From positions 62,001-126,000 of the forward strand of contig NZ_BCVP01000007.1 in NCBI RefSeq assembly GCF_001591805.1: a DNA stretch of 64,000 nt. Direction: 5' to 3'. Of this stretch, positions 1 to 8,810 are shown piece after piece; positions within the stretch are counted from its first letter, which is position 1; the number at the start of each line of letters is the position of its first letter. The DNA comes from Neobacillus novalis NBRC 102450 (GTDB lineage: Bacteria; Bacillota; Bacilli; Bacillales; Cytobacillaceae). The notes beneath the pieces are model-generated. The model worked only from the letters and a program-made list of their open reading frames with translations, ran no database searches and was not told the origin of the DNA. A program made the translations under genes and the position numbers.

Positions 1-456
1 ATCGGACTTAACGATTTTTGTATGCGTAATTTCGTAGGTAAAGTTTCCATATGGCATTTGCATCTTTAGGGAATCGCCAAGTTTCAGCTCGCCTAAGCGA
101 CGGAATACGGTATCCCGGTGGCCGGACAAGACAATTTGTCCGAGATCGCCTGGAAAATAGGAGCCTTTATAATGGCCTACCCCCTTTTCAAGATCATCCG
201 GATTTGTGCCCTCGACAATCGCTAATTCTGCTTTGATTTTGGGAATCGTTAACAGGCCGACAGTATCACCCATTTCTGGCGGCGGGCTGTTTTTGTCTCT
301 TTTTTGCGCCGGTTCCCCAGACTGCCCCGTGATGATTTCCTTTGCTTTCTCAAGAGATGCCTTTGTTTGTATTTTTACATCTACCATTTGCCAGATTCCA
401 ATTCCTAAAAAAATCAGACCCGTTAGAATAATAATCAATGGAAGCTTTGATTTCAC
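1..456 (-). CDS. class D sortase, C-terminus cut off by the window edge
   Basis: Membrane-anchored cysteine transpeptidase that would join LPxTG-type surface proteins to the cell wall. The 152 visible codons start at GTG, preceded by AAGGAAGG about nine bases upstream. They give a basic start and one hydrophobic segment (about residues 4-20), then a charged linker, then the sortase fold. VGLLTIPKIKAELAIVEG and the motif LSGHRDTVFRRLGEL are typical of class D enzymes and carry the catalytic histidine. The catalytic TLxTC cysteine and the arginine lie beyond the window. The gene follows sdhB in the same direction but is separated from it by a strong terminator. B. subtilis has other genes at this position. 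The family is secure, the substrate unknown. Confidence 0.85.
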   Translation of the reverse strand, partial: MKSKLPLIIILTGLIFLGIGIWQMVDVKIQTKASLEKAKEIITGQSGEPAQKRDKNSPPPEMGDTVGLLTIPKIKAELAIVEGTNPDDLEKGVGHYKGSYFPGDLGQIVLSGHRDTVFRRLGELKLGDSLKMQMPYGNFTYEITHTKIVKSD

Positions 457-550
457 TTTTATATACCTTCCTTTTCAATAGGGCATTGTTAGTTACAAGT
501 ATAGCAAAATGTTTTGGAAAGAACCATTTAGTATTCTCGCTAGGTAAACA

Positions 551-587
551 ACAAAAAACCTTCTTTTCCAATAAGAAAAGAAGGTTT
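551..587 (-). terminator. rho-independent terminator of sdhCAB
   Basis: A 13-bp perfect stem (arms 556-568 and 575-587, six-base loop) is followed on the minus strand by a T-rich run just after the sdhB stop codon. It separates sdhB from the downstream sortase gene. Confidence 0.9.
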
Positions 588-596
588 GAAAAAATA

Positions 597-1358
597 TTAG
601 GCGTGATCACTGCCGAAAAAGTTTCTAAATGCTTGCATTGTAGCCTCGCGGTTAACTGCCGCGATTGAAGTCGTGATCGGAATTCCTTTCGGACATGCTT
701 GCACGCAGTTTTGCGAGTTACCACAGCCCTGCATTCCGCCGTCCTCCATAAAGGCGTTTAAACGCTCCGCTTTATTCATTTCACCGGTTGGGTGGGCATT
801 GAATAAGCGAACTTGGTTAAATACAGCTGGTCCCATGAAGTTGGTTTTGCTGTTTACATTTGGACATGCTTCTAAACAAACACCGCATGTCATACATTTA
901 GAAAGCTCATATGCCCATTGACGTTTTTTCTCAGGCATCCGCGGCCCAGGTCCTAGATCATAGGTTCCGTCAATTGGAATCCATGCTTTCACTTTTTTCA
1001 AGGAATCAAACATTCTGCTCCGGTCAACCTGAAGGTCACGGACGACAGGGAATGTTCTCATTGGCTCTAAGCGAATCGGCTGCGTTAATTGATCCACAAG
1101 TGCTGAACAAGATTGACGCGGCTTGCCGTTGATCACCATTGAACAGGCGCCGCAAACCTCTTCAAGACAGTTCATATCCCAAGTGATTGGGGTAGTAGCT
1201 TGTCCCTTTGCATTGACAGGGTTTTTACGAATTTCCATTAATGCCGAAATCACGTTCATATTCGGACGATAAGGAATTTCAAATTCTTCCTCATATGCAT
1301 CAGAATTTTCGCTATCCTGACGCATAATTGTAAATTTCACCGTTTTATTTTCTGCCAT
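597..1358 (-). CDS. sdhB: succinate dehydrogenase iron-sulfur subunit
   Basis: Electron-transfer subunit of respiratory complex II, passing electrons from the SdhA flavin to menaquinone. The 253 residues match the Bacillus length. The N-terminal 2Fe-2S ferredoxin domain has C64, C69, C72 and C84. The C-terminal part has C155, C158, C161 and C165 plus C212, C218 and C222 for the other clusters. In bacilli one canonical cysteine of the 3Fe-4S/4Fe-4S set is commonly shifted, and the pattern here fits. It is the last gene of sdhCAB, 21 bp after sdhA, so it is co-transcribed and ends at the terminator just downstream. Confidence 0.97.
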   Translation of the reverse strand: MAENKTVKFTIMRQDSENSDAYEEEFEIPYRPNMNVISALMEIRKNPVNAKGQATTPITWDMNCLEEVCGACSMVINGKPRQSCSALVDQLTQPIRLEPMRTFPVVRDLQVDRSRMFDSLKKVKAWIPIDGTYDLGPGPRMPEKKRQWAYELSKCMTCGVCLEACPNVNSKTNFMGPAVFNQVRLFNAHPTGEMNKAERLNAFMEDGGMQGCGNSQNCVQACPKGIPITTSIAAVNREATMQAFRNFFGSDHA

Positions 1359-1379
1359 TCTTTCCTACTCCCCTTTCTA

Positions 1380-3131
1380 TTAATGTTTTTTCGTGTAATC
1401 GCGCTCACGCGGTTTTAGTAATGAGGTATCGACATCAGCATAATGGAATTCCGGAGCAGTCTTCGCATCAACGAAATTAGCCATTGTTGTTTTTAAGAAC
1501 TCCTCATCATTCCGTTTAGGGAAATCAGGCTTATAATGAGCGCCACGGCTCTCATTCCTGTTGTATGCACCAATCGTAATGACGCGGGCCAATTGCAGCA
1601 TATTTTGTAATTGACGCGTGAATGCTGCTCCTTGGTTGCTCCATTTAGATGTATCATTAATGTTAATGTTTTGGTAACGTTCCAGAAGTTCCTGAATCTT
1701 TTCGTCCGTTTTTAGCAGCTGATCGTTGTAGCGGACAACCGTTACGTTATCTGTCATCCATTCCCCTAGCTCTTTGTGAAGGACATAAGCATTTTCAGTA
1801 CCACTTAGTGACATGATCGAATTCCATTTCTCTTCCTGCTCTTTCACATGACGGTCAAACACGGAAGACGATACTGCCTCAGAACTCTTCTCAAGTCCAT
1901 CTATATATTTAACAGCGTTTGGTCCTGCGACCATTCCGCCGTATACAGCAGAAAGCAATGAGTTTGCACCTAATCGGTTTGCACCATGCTGTGAGTAATC
2001 ACATTCACCAGCGGCAAATAGTCCTGGAATGGTTGTCATTTGGTCATAATCAACCCATAGTCCACCCATCGAATAGTGAACAGCAGGGAAAATTTTCATC
2101 GGAACTTTACGTGGATTATCGCCCATGAATTTTTCATAAATCTCGATAATACCACCCAGTTTTACATCCAATTCATGCGGATCCTTGTGAGATAAATCTA
2201 GGAATACCATGTTCTCGCCATTAATTCCAAGCTTCTGACGAACGCAAACATCAAAAATTTCACGTGTGGCAATATCCCGTGGTACAAGGTTTCCGTATGC
2301 AGGATATTTTTCTTCCAAGAAGTACCATGGCTTTCCATCTTTATATGTCCAAATCCGGCCGCCTTCACCACGTGCTGACTCACTCATTAAACGCAGCTTA
2401 TCATCACCAGGGATGGCAGTAGGATGGATTTGGATCATCTCACCATTTGCGTAAGTAGCACCCTGTTGATAAACGATTGATGCAGCAGAACCAGTATTAA
2501 TAACGGAGTTGGTTGACTTGCCGAAAATAATCCCAGGGCCGCCTGTTGCCATGATGACAGCATCAGCAGAGAACGATTTAATTTCCATCGTTTTAAGGTT
2601 TTGAACGACAACCCCGCGGCAGACGCCATCATCATCAATAACGGTACCAAGGAATTCCCAGCCCTCATACTTTGTCACCAAACCGTCCACTTCATGGCGG
2701 CGAACCTGTTCGTCCAATGCATAAAGTAATTGTTGGCCAGTTGTTGCACCTGCAAATGCTGTCCGGTGATGCTGTGTTCCGCCAAAGCGACGGAAATCTA
2801 GTAATCCTTCAGGAGTACGGTTAAACATAACTCCCATCCGGTCAAATAAATTAATAATAAATGGTGCCGCGTCACACATCGCCTTCACTGGAGGCTGATT
2901 CGCTAAGAAATCGCCGCCATAAACAGTATCATCAAAGTGAATCCACGGAGAATCCCCTTCACCTTTTGTATTTACTGCTCCATTAATACCGCCTTGGGCA
3001 CAAACAGAGTGAGAACGCTTAACCGGAACTAACGAAAATAGTTCTACCGGTGTTCCTGATTCTGCAACTTTGATGGTAGCCATTAGGCCCGCTAAGCCGC
3101 CGCCGACTACAATCACTTTACCCTTACTCAT
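1380..3131 (-). CDS. sdhA: succinate dehydrogenase flavoprotein subunit
   Basis: Catalytic subunit that oxidises succinate to fumarate at a covalently bound FAD. The 583 residues start with a dinucleotide-binding GGGLAGL at residues 10-16. The segment KRSHSVCAQGGING contains H41, the expected FAD-linking histidine. Substrate-site motifs IHPTAIPG and SARGEGGRIW are present, as is FPAVHYSMGGLWVD. It lies between sdhC and sdhB. The 129-bp gap to sdhC holds a dispersed repeat rather than an obvious promoter, so transcription most likely reads through from the sdhC promoter. Confidence 0.97.
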   Translation of the reverse strand: MSKGKVIVVGGGLAGLMATIKVAESGTPVELFSLVPVKRSHSVCAQGGINGAVNTKGEGDSPWIHFDDTVYGGDFLANQPPVKAMCDAAPFIINLFDRMGVMFNRTPEGLLDFRRFGGTQHHRTAFAGATTGQQLLYALDEQVRRHEVDGLVTKYEGWEFLGTVIDDDGVCRGVVVQNLKTMEIKSFSADAVIMATGGPGIIFGKSTNSVINTGSAASIVYQQGATYANGEMIQIHPTAIPGDDKLRLMSESARGEGGRIWTYKDGKPWYFLEEKYPAYGNLVPRDIATREIFDVCVRQKLGINGENMVFLDLSHKDPHELDVKLGGIIEIYEKFMGDNPRKVPMKIFPAVHYSMGGLWVDYDQMTTIPGLFAAGECDYSQHGANRLGANSLLSAVYGGMVAGPNAVKYIDGLEKSSEAVSSSVFDRHVKEQEEKWNSIMSLSGTENAYVLHKELGEWMTDNVTVVRYNDQLLKTDEKIQELLERYQNININDTSKWSNQGAAFTRQLQNMLQLARVITIGAYNRNESRGAHYKPDFPKRNDEEFLKTTMANFVDAKTAPEFHYADVDTSLLKPRERDYTKKH

Positions 3132-3219
3132 TCGTGACTCACTCCCTCAATCAAAAATTCCTTATTTTTCCGAAGCTTTACTTAATGATAGCAAAATTTT
3201 AATCTTTAAACTTTGATAA

Positions 3220-3260
3220 CTGTCCAGCTCCAGCGCTAAACGGGCACTTCCGCTTTTCTA
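3220..3260. repeat. dispersed AGCGGAAG-type intergenic repeat, copy 1
   Basis: The minus strand reads TAGAAAAGCGGAAGTGCC followed by GTTTAGCGCTGG. A second, shorter relative lies at 37341-37370 between nrdR and dnaB. GC-rich elements beginning GAAAAGCGGAAGCGCC are, as I recall, scattered between genes in several Bacillus-type genomes. Here it sits inside the sdh operon between the sdhC stop and sdhA and could form an mRNA processing or stability hairpin. Confidence 0.55.
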
Positions 3261-3872
3261 TTAAGAAACAAATGCAACTAGTGTTTGAACCGCAATAAAA
3301 GCTAGAACAACAAAAACACCAATTGTCACGTATGTAGAAATGACTTGTGAACGTGGTGACACAGTGATTCCCCAGCTAACTAGGAATGACCATAAACCAT
3401 TGGCAAAATGGAAAATGGTTGAAAGAACCCCAACTAAATAGAAAACGAACATAAATGGTGATGAAAGAATATCATGCATCATGTCATAGGAAACCTCGGC
3501 TCCAAATGCTGCAGCTACGCGTGTTTGCCATACGTGCCATGCAATAAATATCAGTGTAATCACACCGGATATACGCTGCAGTATGTACATCCAGTTCCTA
3601 TATGTACCATACCTGTTGACATTGCTATTAGCAGTAAAAGCAATATAAAGTCCATAAATTGCGTGAAATAGTATTGGTAAATAGATTACTACAGTTTCCA
3701 GAACAATCCGGAAAGGCAGATTTCCCATAAAACCTGCAGCCTTATTGAACGATTCCGGTCCTCCTGTGATAAAATGGTTGACTACAAGATGCTGCACTAG
3801 GAATAACCCGATTGGAATAACGCCCAGCAGCGAATGCAATCTGCGATTAACAAACTCTCGATTACCCGCCAT
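3261..3872 (-). CDS. sdhC: succinate dehydrogenase cytochrome b558 subunit
   Basis: Diheme membrane anchor of complex II. The frame is open further upstream, but the start chosen gives MAGNREFVNRRLHSLLGVIP with a strong SD (AAAGGGGGG) and 203 residues, matching the roughly 202-residue B. subtilis protein. Five hydrophobic helices are visible, with histidines such as the one in LHSLLG and those in LVQHLVVNHF and FIAWHVWQTRV that fit bis-heme ligation. It is the first gene of sdhCAB, and a good vegetative promoter lies about 110 bp upstream. Confidence 0.95.
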   Translation of the reverse strand: MAGNREFVNRRLHSLLGVIPIGLFLVQHLVVNHFITGGPESFNKAAGFMGNLPFRIVLETVVIYLPILFHAIYGLYIAFTANSNVNRYGTYRNWMYILQRISGVITLIFIAWHVWQTRVAAAFGAEVSYDMMHDILSSPFMFVFYLVGVLSTIFHFANGLWSFLVSWGITVSPRSQVISTYVTIGVFVVLAFIAVQTLVAFVS

Positions 3873-3959
3873 TATTTTACCCCCCTTTAATTTGTAAAAA
3901 ATGATGTTAAGTTTCCACTCTCTCTTATTCCCCTTCAAGAATTAAAACAAAAGCATCAC

Positions 3960-3977
3960 TGTGACAATAATGTGACA
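3960..3977. promoter_or_regulatory. direct repeat TGTGACA x2 at the expected sdhC start site
   Basis: Two exact TGTGACA heptamers (3960-3966 and 3971-3977) are spaced 11 bp apart, one helical turn. The first overlaps the palindrome TCACTGTGA (3956-3964). They lie directly downstream of the sdhC -10 box, where a repressor would block initiation. The cognate regulator is unknown to me. Confidence 0.35.
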
Positions 3978-3982
3978 TGTCC

Positions 3983-4011
3983 ATTTTACTCCCATCATCA
4001 TAGAGCGTCAA
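3983..4011 (-). promoter_or_regulatory. sigma-A promoter of sdhCAB
   Basis: Minus-strand -35 TTGACG (4006-4011), 17-bp spacer, -10 TAAAAT (3983-3988). The remainder of the 437-bp gap between sdhC and yslB is AT-rich and contains no gene I can support. A weak cre-like sequence abuts the -35 box but is not convincing. Confidence 0.75.
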
Positions 4012-4309
4012 GAAAACGGATACACAATTCTTTACTAAAAATAAAATTTTTAAAATATATTGATATTATTATGGTTTGGTATTTATTTCCTTTATTTCAC
4101 TGGATGACATGATATTTAACTATATTTTCTTCTTTTTAATTACCAACTTCTTACTGTAGGAATTTTCGTCTGTAAGGAAAAGATAATTATGATGGAAAAT
4201 ATGAAAAAATATTGCAATATAATTAATTCTTCTATCAGTTTTTCAGAGTAAACGGTTCTGAAACTAAACACTAATTGATATAATAGAATGATAGAAAGAG
4301 GGGAAACAT

Positions 4310-4762
4310 GTGAAAGAAAGCCAAGTTGTTGATCAAAATCTAAATGCTGTAGAACCAAGAACCATCTCCATATTCGGTTATGAACTAATCAGGGAGATCC
4401 TTCTGCCTGAGATTCTAGGGAAAGATACCCCGGAAATCTTGTATTGGGCGGGAAAACTGCTAGCACGAAAATTCCCATTACCTGATTATGATAAAGTCAT
4501 CGAATTTTTCGCTGATGCTTCATGGGGCCAGCTAGAAATAAAAAAAGAAAATAAAAACGAACTTGAATTTGAACTAATCAGCCCTTTAATCGTGTCTCGT
4601 GTGAAATCAAAAGCGGAGCAATTTTTCCAGCTTGAAGCAGGCTTTCTTGCCCAGCAAATCCAACTTCAAAAAGAAGTCATCGCTGAAACCTTCGAGCACC
4701 CAGTAAAGAAATCCAATAAAGTCCAATTCACCGTCAAATGGGATAACAAAGACCACCTTTAA
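4310..4762 (+). CDS. yslB: YslB family protein (DUF2507)
   Basis: Conserved Bacillales protein of unknown function, 150 residues, found between sdhC and lysC in B. subtilis as here. The start is GTG; an overlapping ATG is immediately followed by a stop codon, and AGAGGGG provides the SD. The sequence is soluble, acidic and helical, with a conserved-looking core ISIFGYELIREILLPEILG and LYWAGKLLARKFPL. No catalytic motif is visible. It converges on lysC and shares the palindromic terminator between them. Confidence 0.85.
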   Translation: MKESQVVDQNLNAVEPRTISIFGYELIREILLPEILGKDTPEILYWAGKLLARKFPLPDYDKVIEFFADASWGQLEIKKENKNELEFELISPLIVSRVKSKAEQFFQLEAGFLAQQIQLQKEVIAETFEHPVKKSNKVQFTVKWDNKDHL

Positions 4763-4779
4763 TTCTACGGTTCATTTTC

Positions 4780-4820
4780 ATGGTGTCAGGCACCGTCCTA
4801 AGGACGGTGCCTGACACCAT
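4780..4820. terminator. bidirectional terminator built from two inverted GGTGTCAGGCACC units
   Basis: A 19-bp perfect stem (4780-4798 with 4802-4820, three-base loop) lies between the convergent yslB and lysC genes. Each arm contains the 13-mer GGTGTCAGGCACC, which recurs in pheT and in the pheS leader. T-tracts on both sides are weak. Confidence 0.7.
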
Positions 4821-4823
4821 TTT

Positions 4824-5306
4824 CTAATTATTCCCAAGTCCAAATGCTCTATGTAGGGCTTCTACTGCTTTTAGCATGTTTTTTTCTTCAACTACTGCTG
4901 AGACTTTAATTTCGGATGTGCTAACCATTTTGATTTGGATATTGTTAGTTGCTAGTACTTCGAACATTTTTGCCGCCACACCTGGGTTTGAAATCATTCC
5001 CGAGCCAACGATGGATACTTTTGCTAGTTTATTTTCTGCATCCAACTGCTCATAACCGAGAACCTCTTTATTATCTTCAAGTACATTTAGTGTCTCAAGC
5101 CAATCATTTGTATGGATGGAAAACGACAAATTGGCTGTTCCTGCTTCTGTTGTGCTTTGGATAATGATGTCAACGTTGATATTATTTTGAGCGAGCGTAG
5201 TAAAAATGGTTGATAAACTTGTTAGTGAGTTGGTGAGACCTAATACGGTAACTCTCGTGATTTCATCTTCAAATGCTACACCGCGGACAACTAGATTTTG
5301 TTCCAT
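4824..5306 (-). CDS. lysC: aspartokinase beta subunit from internal in-frame start
   Basis: Codon 246 of lysC is an ATG (MEQNLVVRGVAFEDE) preceded by GAGGGGGAAG eight to nine bases upstream, an SD too strong to be accidental inside a coding region. It would give a 160-residue protein made of the two ACT domains. B. subtilis makes such a beta subunit for its alpha2beta2 lysine-inhibited enzyme. The sequence shows the SD and start; translation here is inferred. Confidence 0.8.
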   Translation of the reverse strand: MEQNLVVRGVAFEDEITRVTVLGLTNSLTSLSTIFTTLAQNNINVDIIIQSTTEAGTANLSFSIHTNDWLETLNVLEDNKEVLGYEQLDAENKLAKVSIVGSGMISNPGVAAKMFEVLATNNIQIKMVSTSEIKVSAVVEEKNMLKAVEALHRAFGLGNN

Positions 5307-6041
5307 TGCTGCTTCCCCCTCTATGACTGTACCCTTGATTTTCTCTATACTTGAACGAACCTCAAGTCTAACCTGATAGTTTTTGGCAAACTCTACTGCC
5401 CTTGGATGCAGTACACCCGCACCTAAATTAGCGAGCTCAAGCATCTCATCATAAGAAACAGATAGTAATTTGCGGGCGTCTTTTACATACCTTGGATCGG
5501 TTGTAAACACTCCGGTCACATCCGTGTAAATATCGCATTTATCTGCTTTTAGGGCAGCCGCTAATGCTACAGCTGTTGTATCAGAACCGCCGCGACCAAG
5601 TGTGGTGATTTCGCCGTTTTCTGTTATTCCTTGGAATCCAGCCACAATGACAACTTTACTCGCTGATAGCTGGTTTTGGATGGCATCGGTATTAATATTC
5701 GAGATTCTTGCGTTTCCATGGACAGGTTCTGTCACGATTCCTGCCTGCCAGCCGGTAAAAGAAACGGCATCTATTCCTTGTTGATTCAAGGCCAATGACA
5801 GGAGCGAAATTGTCACTTGCTCACCAGTGGAAAGGAGCATATCCATATCCCGCTTATTTGGCTGTGGTGAAATTTCTTTTGCCAATCCGACAAGCTGATC
5901 GGTCGATTTTCCCATCGCGGAAACAACGACAACTACATTATTGCCCCTCTCTATCTCCTCTTTCACACATGCTGCCACATTTAAAATTTTATTTACACTG
6001 CCGACGGAGGTTCCCCCGAATTTTTGTACAATAAGCCCCAT
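4824..6041 (-). CDS. lysC: aspartokinase, lysine-sensitive type, alpha subunit
   Basis: Phosphorylates aspartate in the first step of the lysine, threonine and methionine pathway. The 405 residues start MGLIVQKFGGTSVGS, with the kinase signature KFGGTSVG at residues 7-14 and GRGGSDTTAVALAAAL in the catalytic domain. Two ACT domains fill the C-terminal 140 residues. An SD (GAGGGAG) precedes the ATG. Control is by the lysine riboswitch directly upstream. A second start inside the gene encodes the regulatory beta subunit, as in B. subtilis aspartokinase II. Confidence 0.96.
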   Translation of the reverse strand: MGLIVQKFGGTSVGSVNKILNVAACVKEEIERGNNVVVVVSAMGKSTDQLVGLAKEISPQPNKRDMDMLLSTGEQVTISLLSLALNQQGIDAVSFTGWQAGIVTEPVHGNARISNINTDAIQNQLSASKVVIVAGFQGITENGEITTLGRGGSDTTAVALAAALKADKCDIYTDVTGVFTTDPRYVKDARKLLSVSYDEMLELANLGAGVLHPRAVEFAKNYQVRLEVRSSIEKIKGTVIEGEAAMEQNLVVRGVAFEDEITRVTVLGLTNSLTSLSTIFTTLAQNNINVDIIIQSTTEAGTANLSFSIHTNDWLETLNVLEDNKEVLGYEQLDAENKLAKVSIVGSGMISNPGVAAKMFEVLATNNIQIKMVSTSEIKVSAVVEEKNMLKAVEALHRAFGLGNN

Positions 6042-6093
6042 ACCTGACTTCTCCCTCTTTCAATTGAATACGTTATTTTTTCCCCATTAACGC

Positions 6094-6333
6094 AAAAAAA
6101 GCAATGAGAAGGGCATCTCATTGCTTTATAAACACAAAAAATTCTTGCGCACACAATGTAAGATAGCTCTCCAAGACAGACGTCTTGACAATCCAGTATT
6201 TATTCAACACAGGACCAGCAAAGAAAGAAATGAGATCTTCTTTACTTCGGCGAACCTTCCCTTTTATGATTCTTCTCAGAAGCTCATCCTTCTCAGAACC
6301 ACTACTCTTGAAGCTCGCACCTCTACCTTCACT
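6094..6333 (-). promoter_or_regulatory. lysine riboswitch (L box) with terminator
   Basis: The minus-strand leader contains the L-box hallmarks GAGGTGCGAGC, CAAGAGTAG, GGGAAGGTTCGCCGAAG and the closing P1 strand GGAGAGCTATCTT, in the order seen in the B. subtilis lysC leader. It ends in a terminator with a 12-bp stem (6098-6109 with 6116-6127) and seven Ts. Lysine binding should favour the terminator and switch lysC off. Confidence 0.93.
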
Positions 6334-6371
6334 TTAATACGTAAAAGTGATAGTAAATTAAATTTTCATTT

Positions 6372-6400
6372 ATTATAGCATGTTCTTTTTTTTCTGACAA
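6372..6400 (-). promoter_or_regulatory. sigma-A promoter of lysC
   Basis: Minus-strand -35 TTGTCA (6395-6400), 17-bp spacer, consensus -10 TATAAT (6372-6377), immediately after the uvrC stop codon and upstream of the riboswitch. Confidence 0.85.
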
Positions 6401-8176
6401 TCATTCTGAATGAAGTTTATTGATTAATTCTTCTGCGACATTTATCGGAATTCCAAGTGCTGTGAAATCCTCCACACCCGCTTCTTTCATTTTTTTCACT
6501 GAGCCAAACTGTTTTAATAATAATTTTTTTCGTTTCTCGCCAATGCCTGGAATATCATCCAGCAACGATTGAAAGGCGCTTTTACCACGAAGCTGGCGGT
6601 GAAAAGTAATGGCAAAGCGGTGAACCTCATCTTGGATTCTTTGAAGTAAATAAAACTCCTGGCTGTTTCTTGCCAGTGGAACAATCCCCAATGGATTGCC
6701 GTATAGGAGCTGGGATGTTCGGTGTTTTTCATCCTTCACAAGCCCTGAAAGCGGGATATCCAAGCCTAGCTCATTTTCTAACACATCCCTGACTGCCTCC
6801 ACATGCCCTTTTCCACCATCAATAATAATTAAATCCGGCAGCGGCAGTTCTTCCTTTAAGGCCCGCGAATACCTTCTTCTCGTCACTTCCCGCATTGATT
6901 CATAATCATCGGGGCCCTTAACCGATTTTATTTTGTATTTGCGATATTCTCGATTATTTGCCTTGCCATCGATAAAAACAACCATTGCCGACACGGGGTC
7001 GGTCCCTTGAATGTTGGAGTTATCAAATGCCTCAATCCGGTGAGGGGTATAGATTCCTAAAAGCTCGCCTAGGGTTTCTACCGCTTTAATTGTCCGATCC
7101 TCGTCCTTTTCAATTAAAGAAAACTTTTCATTCAGAGCAATTTTGGCATTTTTTATCGCCATTTTGACGAGGTCTTTCTTCTGCCCCCGTTGCGGCTGCA
7201 GAACTTTTACCTTCAGCAGCTGTTCTGCCAGGCTTAGATCAACTTCATTCTGTATTAAAATTTCCTTTGGTTTAAAGTGATTGGCTTTTGTATAAAATTG
7301 CCCAAGGAACGTTAAGATTTCTTCCTCTGGCTCGTTATAAATGGGAAACATGGAGACATCCCGTTCGATGAGCTTTCCTTGGCGGACAAAAAAGACCTGG
7401 ACACACATCCAGCCTTTATCGACTGCATAGCCAAACACATCTCGGTCGGTGAAATCAGTCATCGTAATTTTTTGCTTTTCCATAATCGTTTCAATATGGA
7501 TGATTTTATCGCGAAATTCCTTTGCCCGCTCGAAATCCAACTCTTCAGCTGCAGCGGTCATTTTTTCGGTGAGCTCTTTTTTGATTTCCTTGTAACCGCC
7601 ATTTAAGAAGCGGGTAATTTCATCGGTCATTTGTTTGTATTGTTCTTCGGCGACTTCATTGACACATGGTGCCAGGCACTGCCCTAAATGGTAGTACAGG
7701 CAGACGCGATCGGGAAGCGTCGAGCATTTGCGGAGCGGATAAATCCGGTCAAGCAGTTTTTTTGTCTCATTGGCTGCGGTAACGTTTGGATATGGACCAA
7801 AGTATTTGCCTTTGTCCTTTTTTACTTTTCTTGTGATAATTAGTTTCGGATGTTTTTCCGCTGTCAGCTTTATAAACGGGTAGGTTTTGTCATCCTTCAG
7901 CATGATATTGTATTTTGGATCGTATTTTTTGATTAGGTTTAATTCCAGCAAAAGTGCTTCAATGTTGGAAGAGGTTACGATATATTCAAAGTCCTCGATT
8001 TCGTTAACAAGCCGGAGCGTTTTGCCATCGTGCGAACCTGTAAAATAAGAGCGTACACGATTTTTTAATACTTTTGCTTTCCCTACATAAATAATTGTCC
8101 CCTGCCGGTCTTTCATTAAGTAGCAGCCAGGCTGATCCGGCAGCAGTGTCAGTTTCTGCTTGATAATTTCATTCAT
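6401..8176 (-). CDS. uvrC: excinuclease ABC subunit C
   Basis: Makes both incisions in nucleotide excision repair after UvrAB loads on damaged DNA. The GIY-YIG nuclease domain is at about residues 12-90 ([25 protein letters not shown]). A UvrB-binding UVR segment follows at about 200-235 ([15 protein letters not shown]). The C-terminal RNase H-like nuclease has [10 protein letters not shown], and the tail has a helix-hairpin-helix ([19 protein letters not shown]). I chose the ATG giving MNEIIKQKL because GGGAG lies eight bases before it and it matches the family N-terminus. An upstream ATG would add five residues. Confidence 0.95.
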   Translation of the reverse strand: MNEIIKQKLTLLPDQPGCYLMKDRQGTIIYVGKAKVLKNRVRSYFTGSHDGKTLRLVNEIEDFEYIVTSSNIEALLLELNLIKKYDPKYNIMLKDDKTYPFIKLTAEKHPKLIITRKVKKDKGKYFGPYPNVTAANETKKLLDRIYPLRKCSTLPDRVCLYYHLGQCLAPCVNEVAEEQYKQMTDEITRFLNGGYKEIKKELTEKMTAAAEELDFERAKEFRDKIIHIETIMEKQKITMTDFTDRDVFGYAVDKGWMCVQVFFVRQGKLIERDVSMFPIYNEPEEEILTFLGQFYTKANHFKPKEILIQNEVDLSLAEQLLKVKVLQPQRGQKKDLVKMAIKNAKIALNEKFSLIEKDEDRTIKAVETLGELLGIYTPHRIEAFDNSNIQGTDPVSAMVVFIDGKANNREYRKYKIKSVKGPDDYESMREVTRRRYSRALKEELPLPDLIIIDGGKGHVEAVRDVLENELGLDIPLSGLVKDEKHRTSQLLYGNPLGIVPLARNSQEFYLLQRIQDEVHRFAITFHRQLRGKSAFQSLLDDIPGIGEKRKKLLLKQFGSVKKMKEAGVEDFTALGIPINVAEELINKLHSE

Positions 8177-8275
8177 TCCGGCCACTCCCATCCATCTTTT
8201 TTCATTATCCTTAAATTTTAAAACAAACCGCCAACAAATGATAGTGGGAGGTTTTTCTTAAAAGCCTTTCCATGC

Positions 8276-8316
8276 AAAAAAACCTCAGCTAGAATGGTTT
8301 CCAGCTAAGGTTTTTT
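8276..8316 (-). terminator. terminator after trxA
   Basis: An imperfect hairpin with arms AACCTCAGCT and AGCTAAGGTT is followed by a T-run on the minus strand between trxA and uvrC. It also has Ts on the plus side, although no plus-strand gene precedes it. Confidence 0.75.
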
Positions 8317-8330
8317 GAAGTTTCAATCGT

Positions 8331-8645
8331 TTATACGTGCTTTTCTAATACGCTTGCTAATGCTTCTTTAGGCTGGAAGCCGACTACTTTATCAACGACT
8401 TCGCCATTTTTCATAACCAACAAGGTTGGAATGCTCATAACACCGAAATTAGCCGCTGTTTGCGGGTTGTCATCGACATCAAGCTTAGTGATTTTTACTT
8501 TATCGCCCATTTCTGAATCAAGTTCTTCAAGAACGGGAGCGATCATTTTACAAGGTCCGCACCATGGCGCCCAGAAATCTACAAGTACAAGGCCTGAACC
8601 TGTTTCAGCAGAAAAGTTTTGATCTGTTACGTGTGAAATAGCCAT
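8331..8645 (-). CDS. trxA: thioredoxin
   Basis: Cytosolic dithiol reductant for ribonucleotide reductase, methionine sulfoxide reductase and other proteins. The 104 residues carry the redox motif WCGPC (C29, C32), the buried aspartate in VDFWAPW, and the cis-proline P73 in SIPTLL. AGGAGGG precedes the ATG. It is flanked by terminators on both sides and is thus a single-gene unit between uvrC and the etf genes, as in B. subtilis. Confidence 0.97.
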   Translation of the reverse strand: MAISHVTDQNFSAETGSGLVLVDFWAPWCGPCKMIAPVLEELDSEMGDKVKITKLDVDDNPQTAANFGVMSIPTLLVMKNGEVVDKVVGFQPKEALASVLEKHV

Positions 8646-8763
8646 TTAAATTGCCCTCCTAATTAATACTGAAATACTACCGAAAGTATAACATTGATTG
8701 GAAAATCAAGCTAATAAATTGCTCTCCTCATTCATTTTCCCCTTGTTTTGTTCTATGTATTCC

Positions 8764-8801
8764 TAAAAAAGATGCAGCGAGCGGCATTCGCACCGCTCGC
8801 T
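8764..8801 (-). terminator. terminator after etfA
   Basis: A 9-bp GC-rich stem (8776-8784 with 8793-8801, eight-base loop) is followed on the minus strand by GCATC and six Ts. It ends the beta-oxidation transcription unit. Confidence 0.9.
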
Positions 8802-8810
8802 TCACGTAAG

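Noticed and set aside
350..724. 124-codon minus-strand frame overlapping sdhB end and the sortase start
   Set aside because: Overlaps the sdhB 3' end, the terminator and the sortase start in other frames, lacks an SD, and its sequence resembles no protein.
4011..4024. cre-like sequence AGAAAACGGATACA next to the sdhC -35 box
   Set aside because: Loses the invariant first T and central symmetry; 11 of 14 matches is within chance for AT-rich DNA and no precedent for sdh is known to me.
4140..4358. 72-codon minus-strand frame upstream of sdhC
   Set aside because: Lies over the yslB start and promoter region, is composed of AT-rich chance codons and has no SD.
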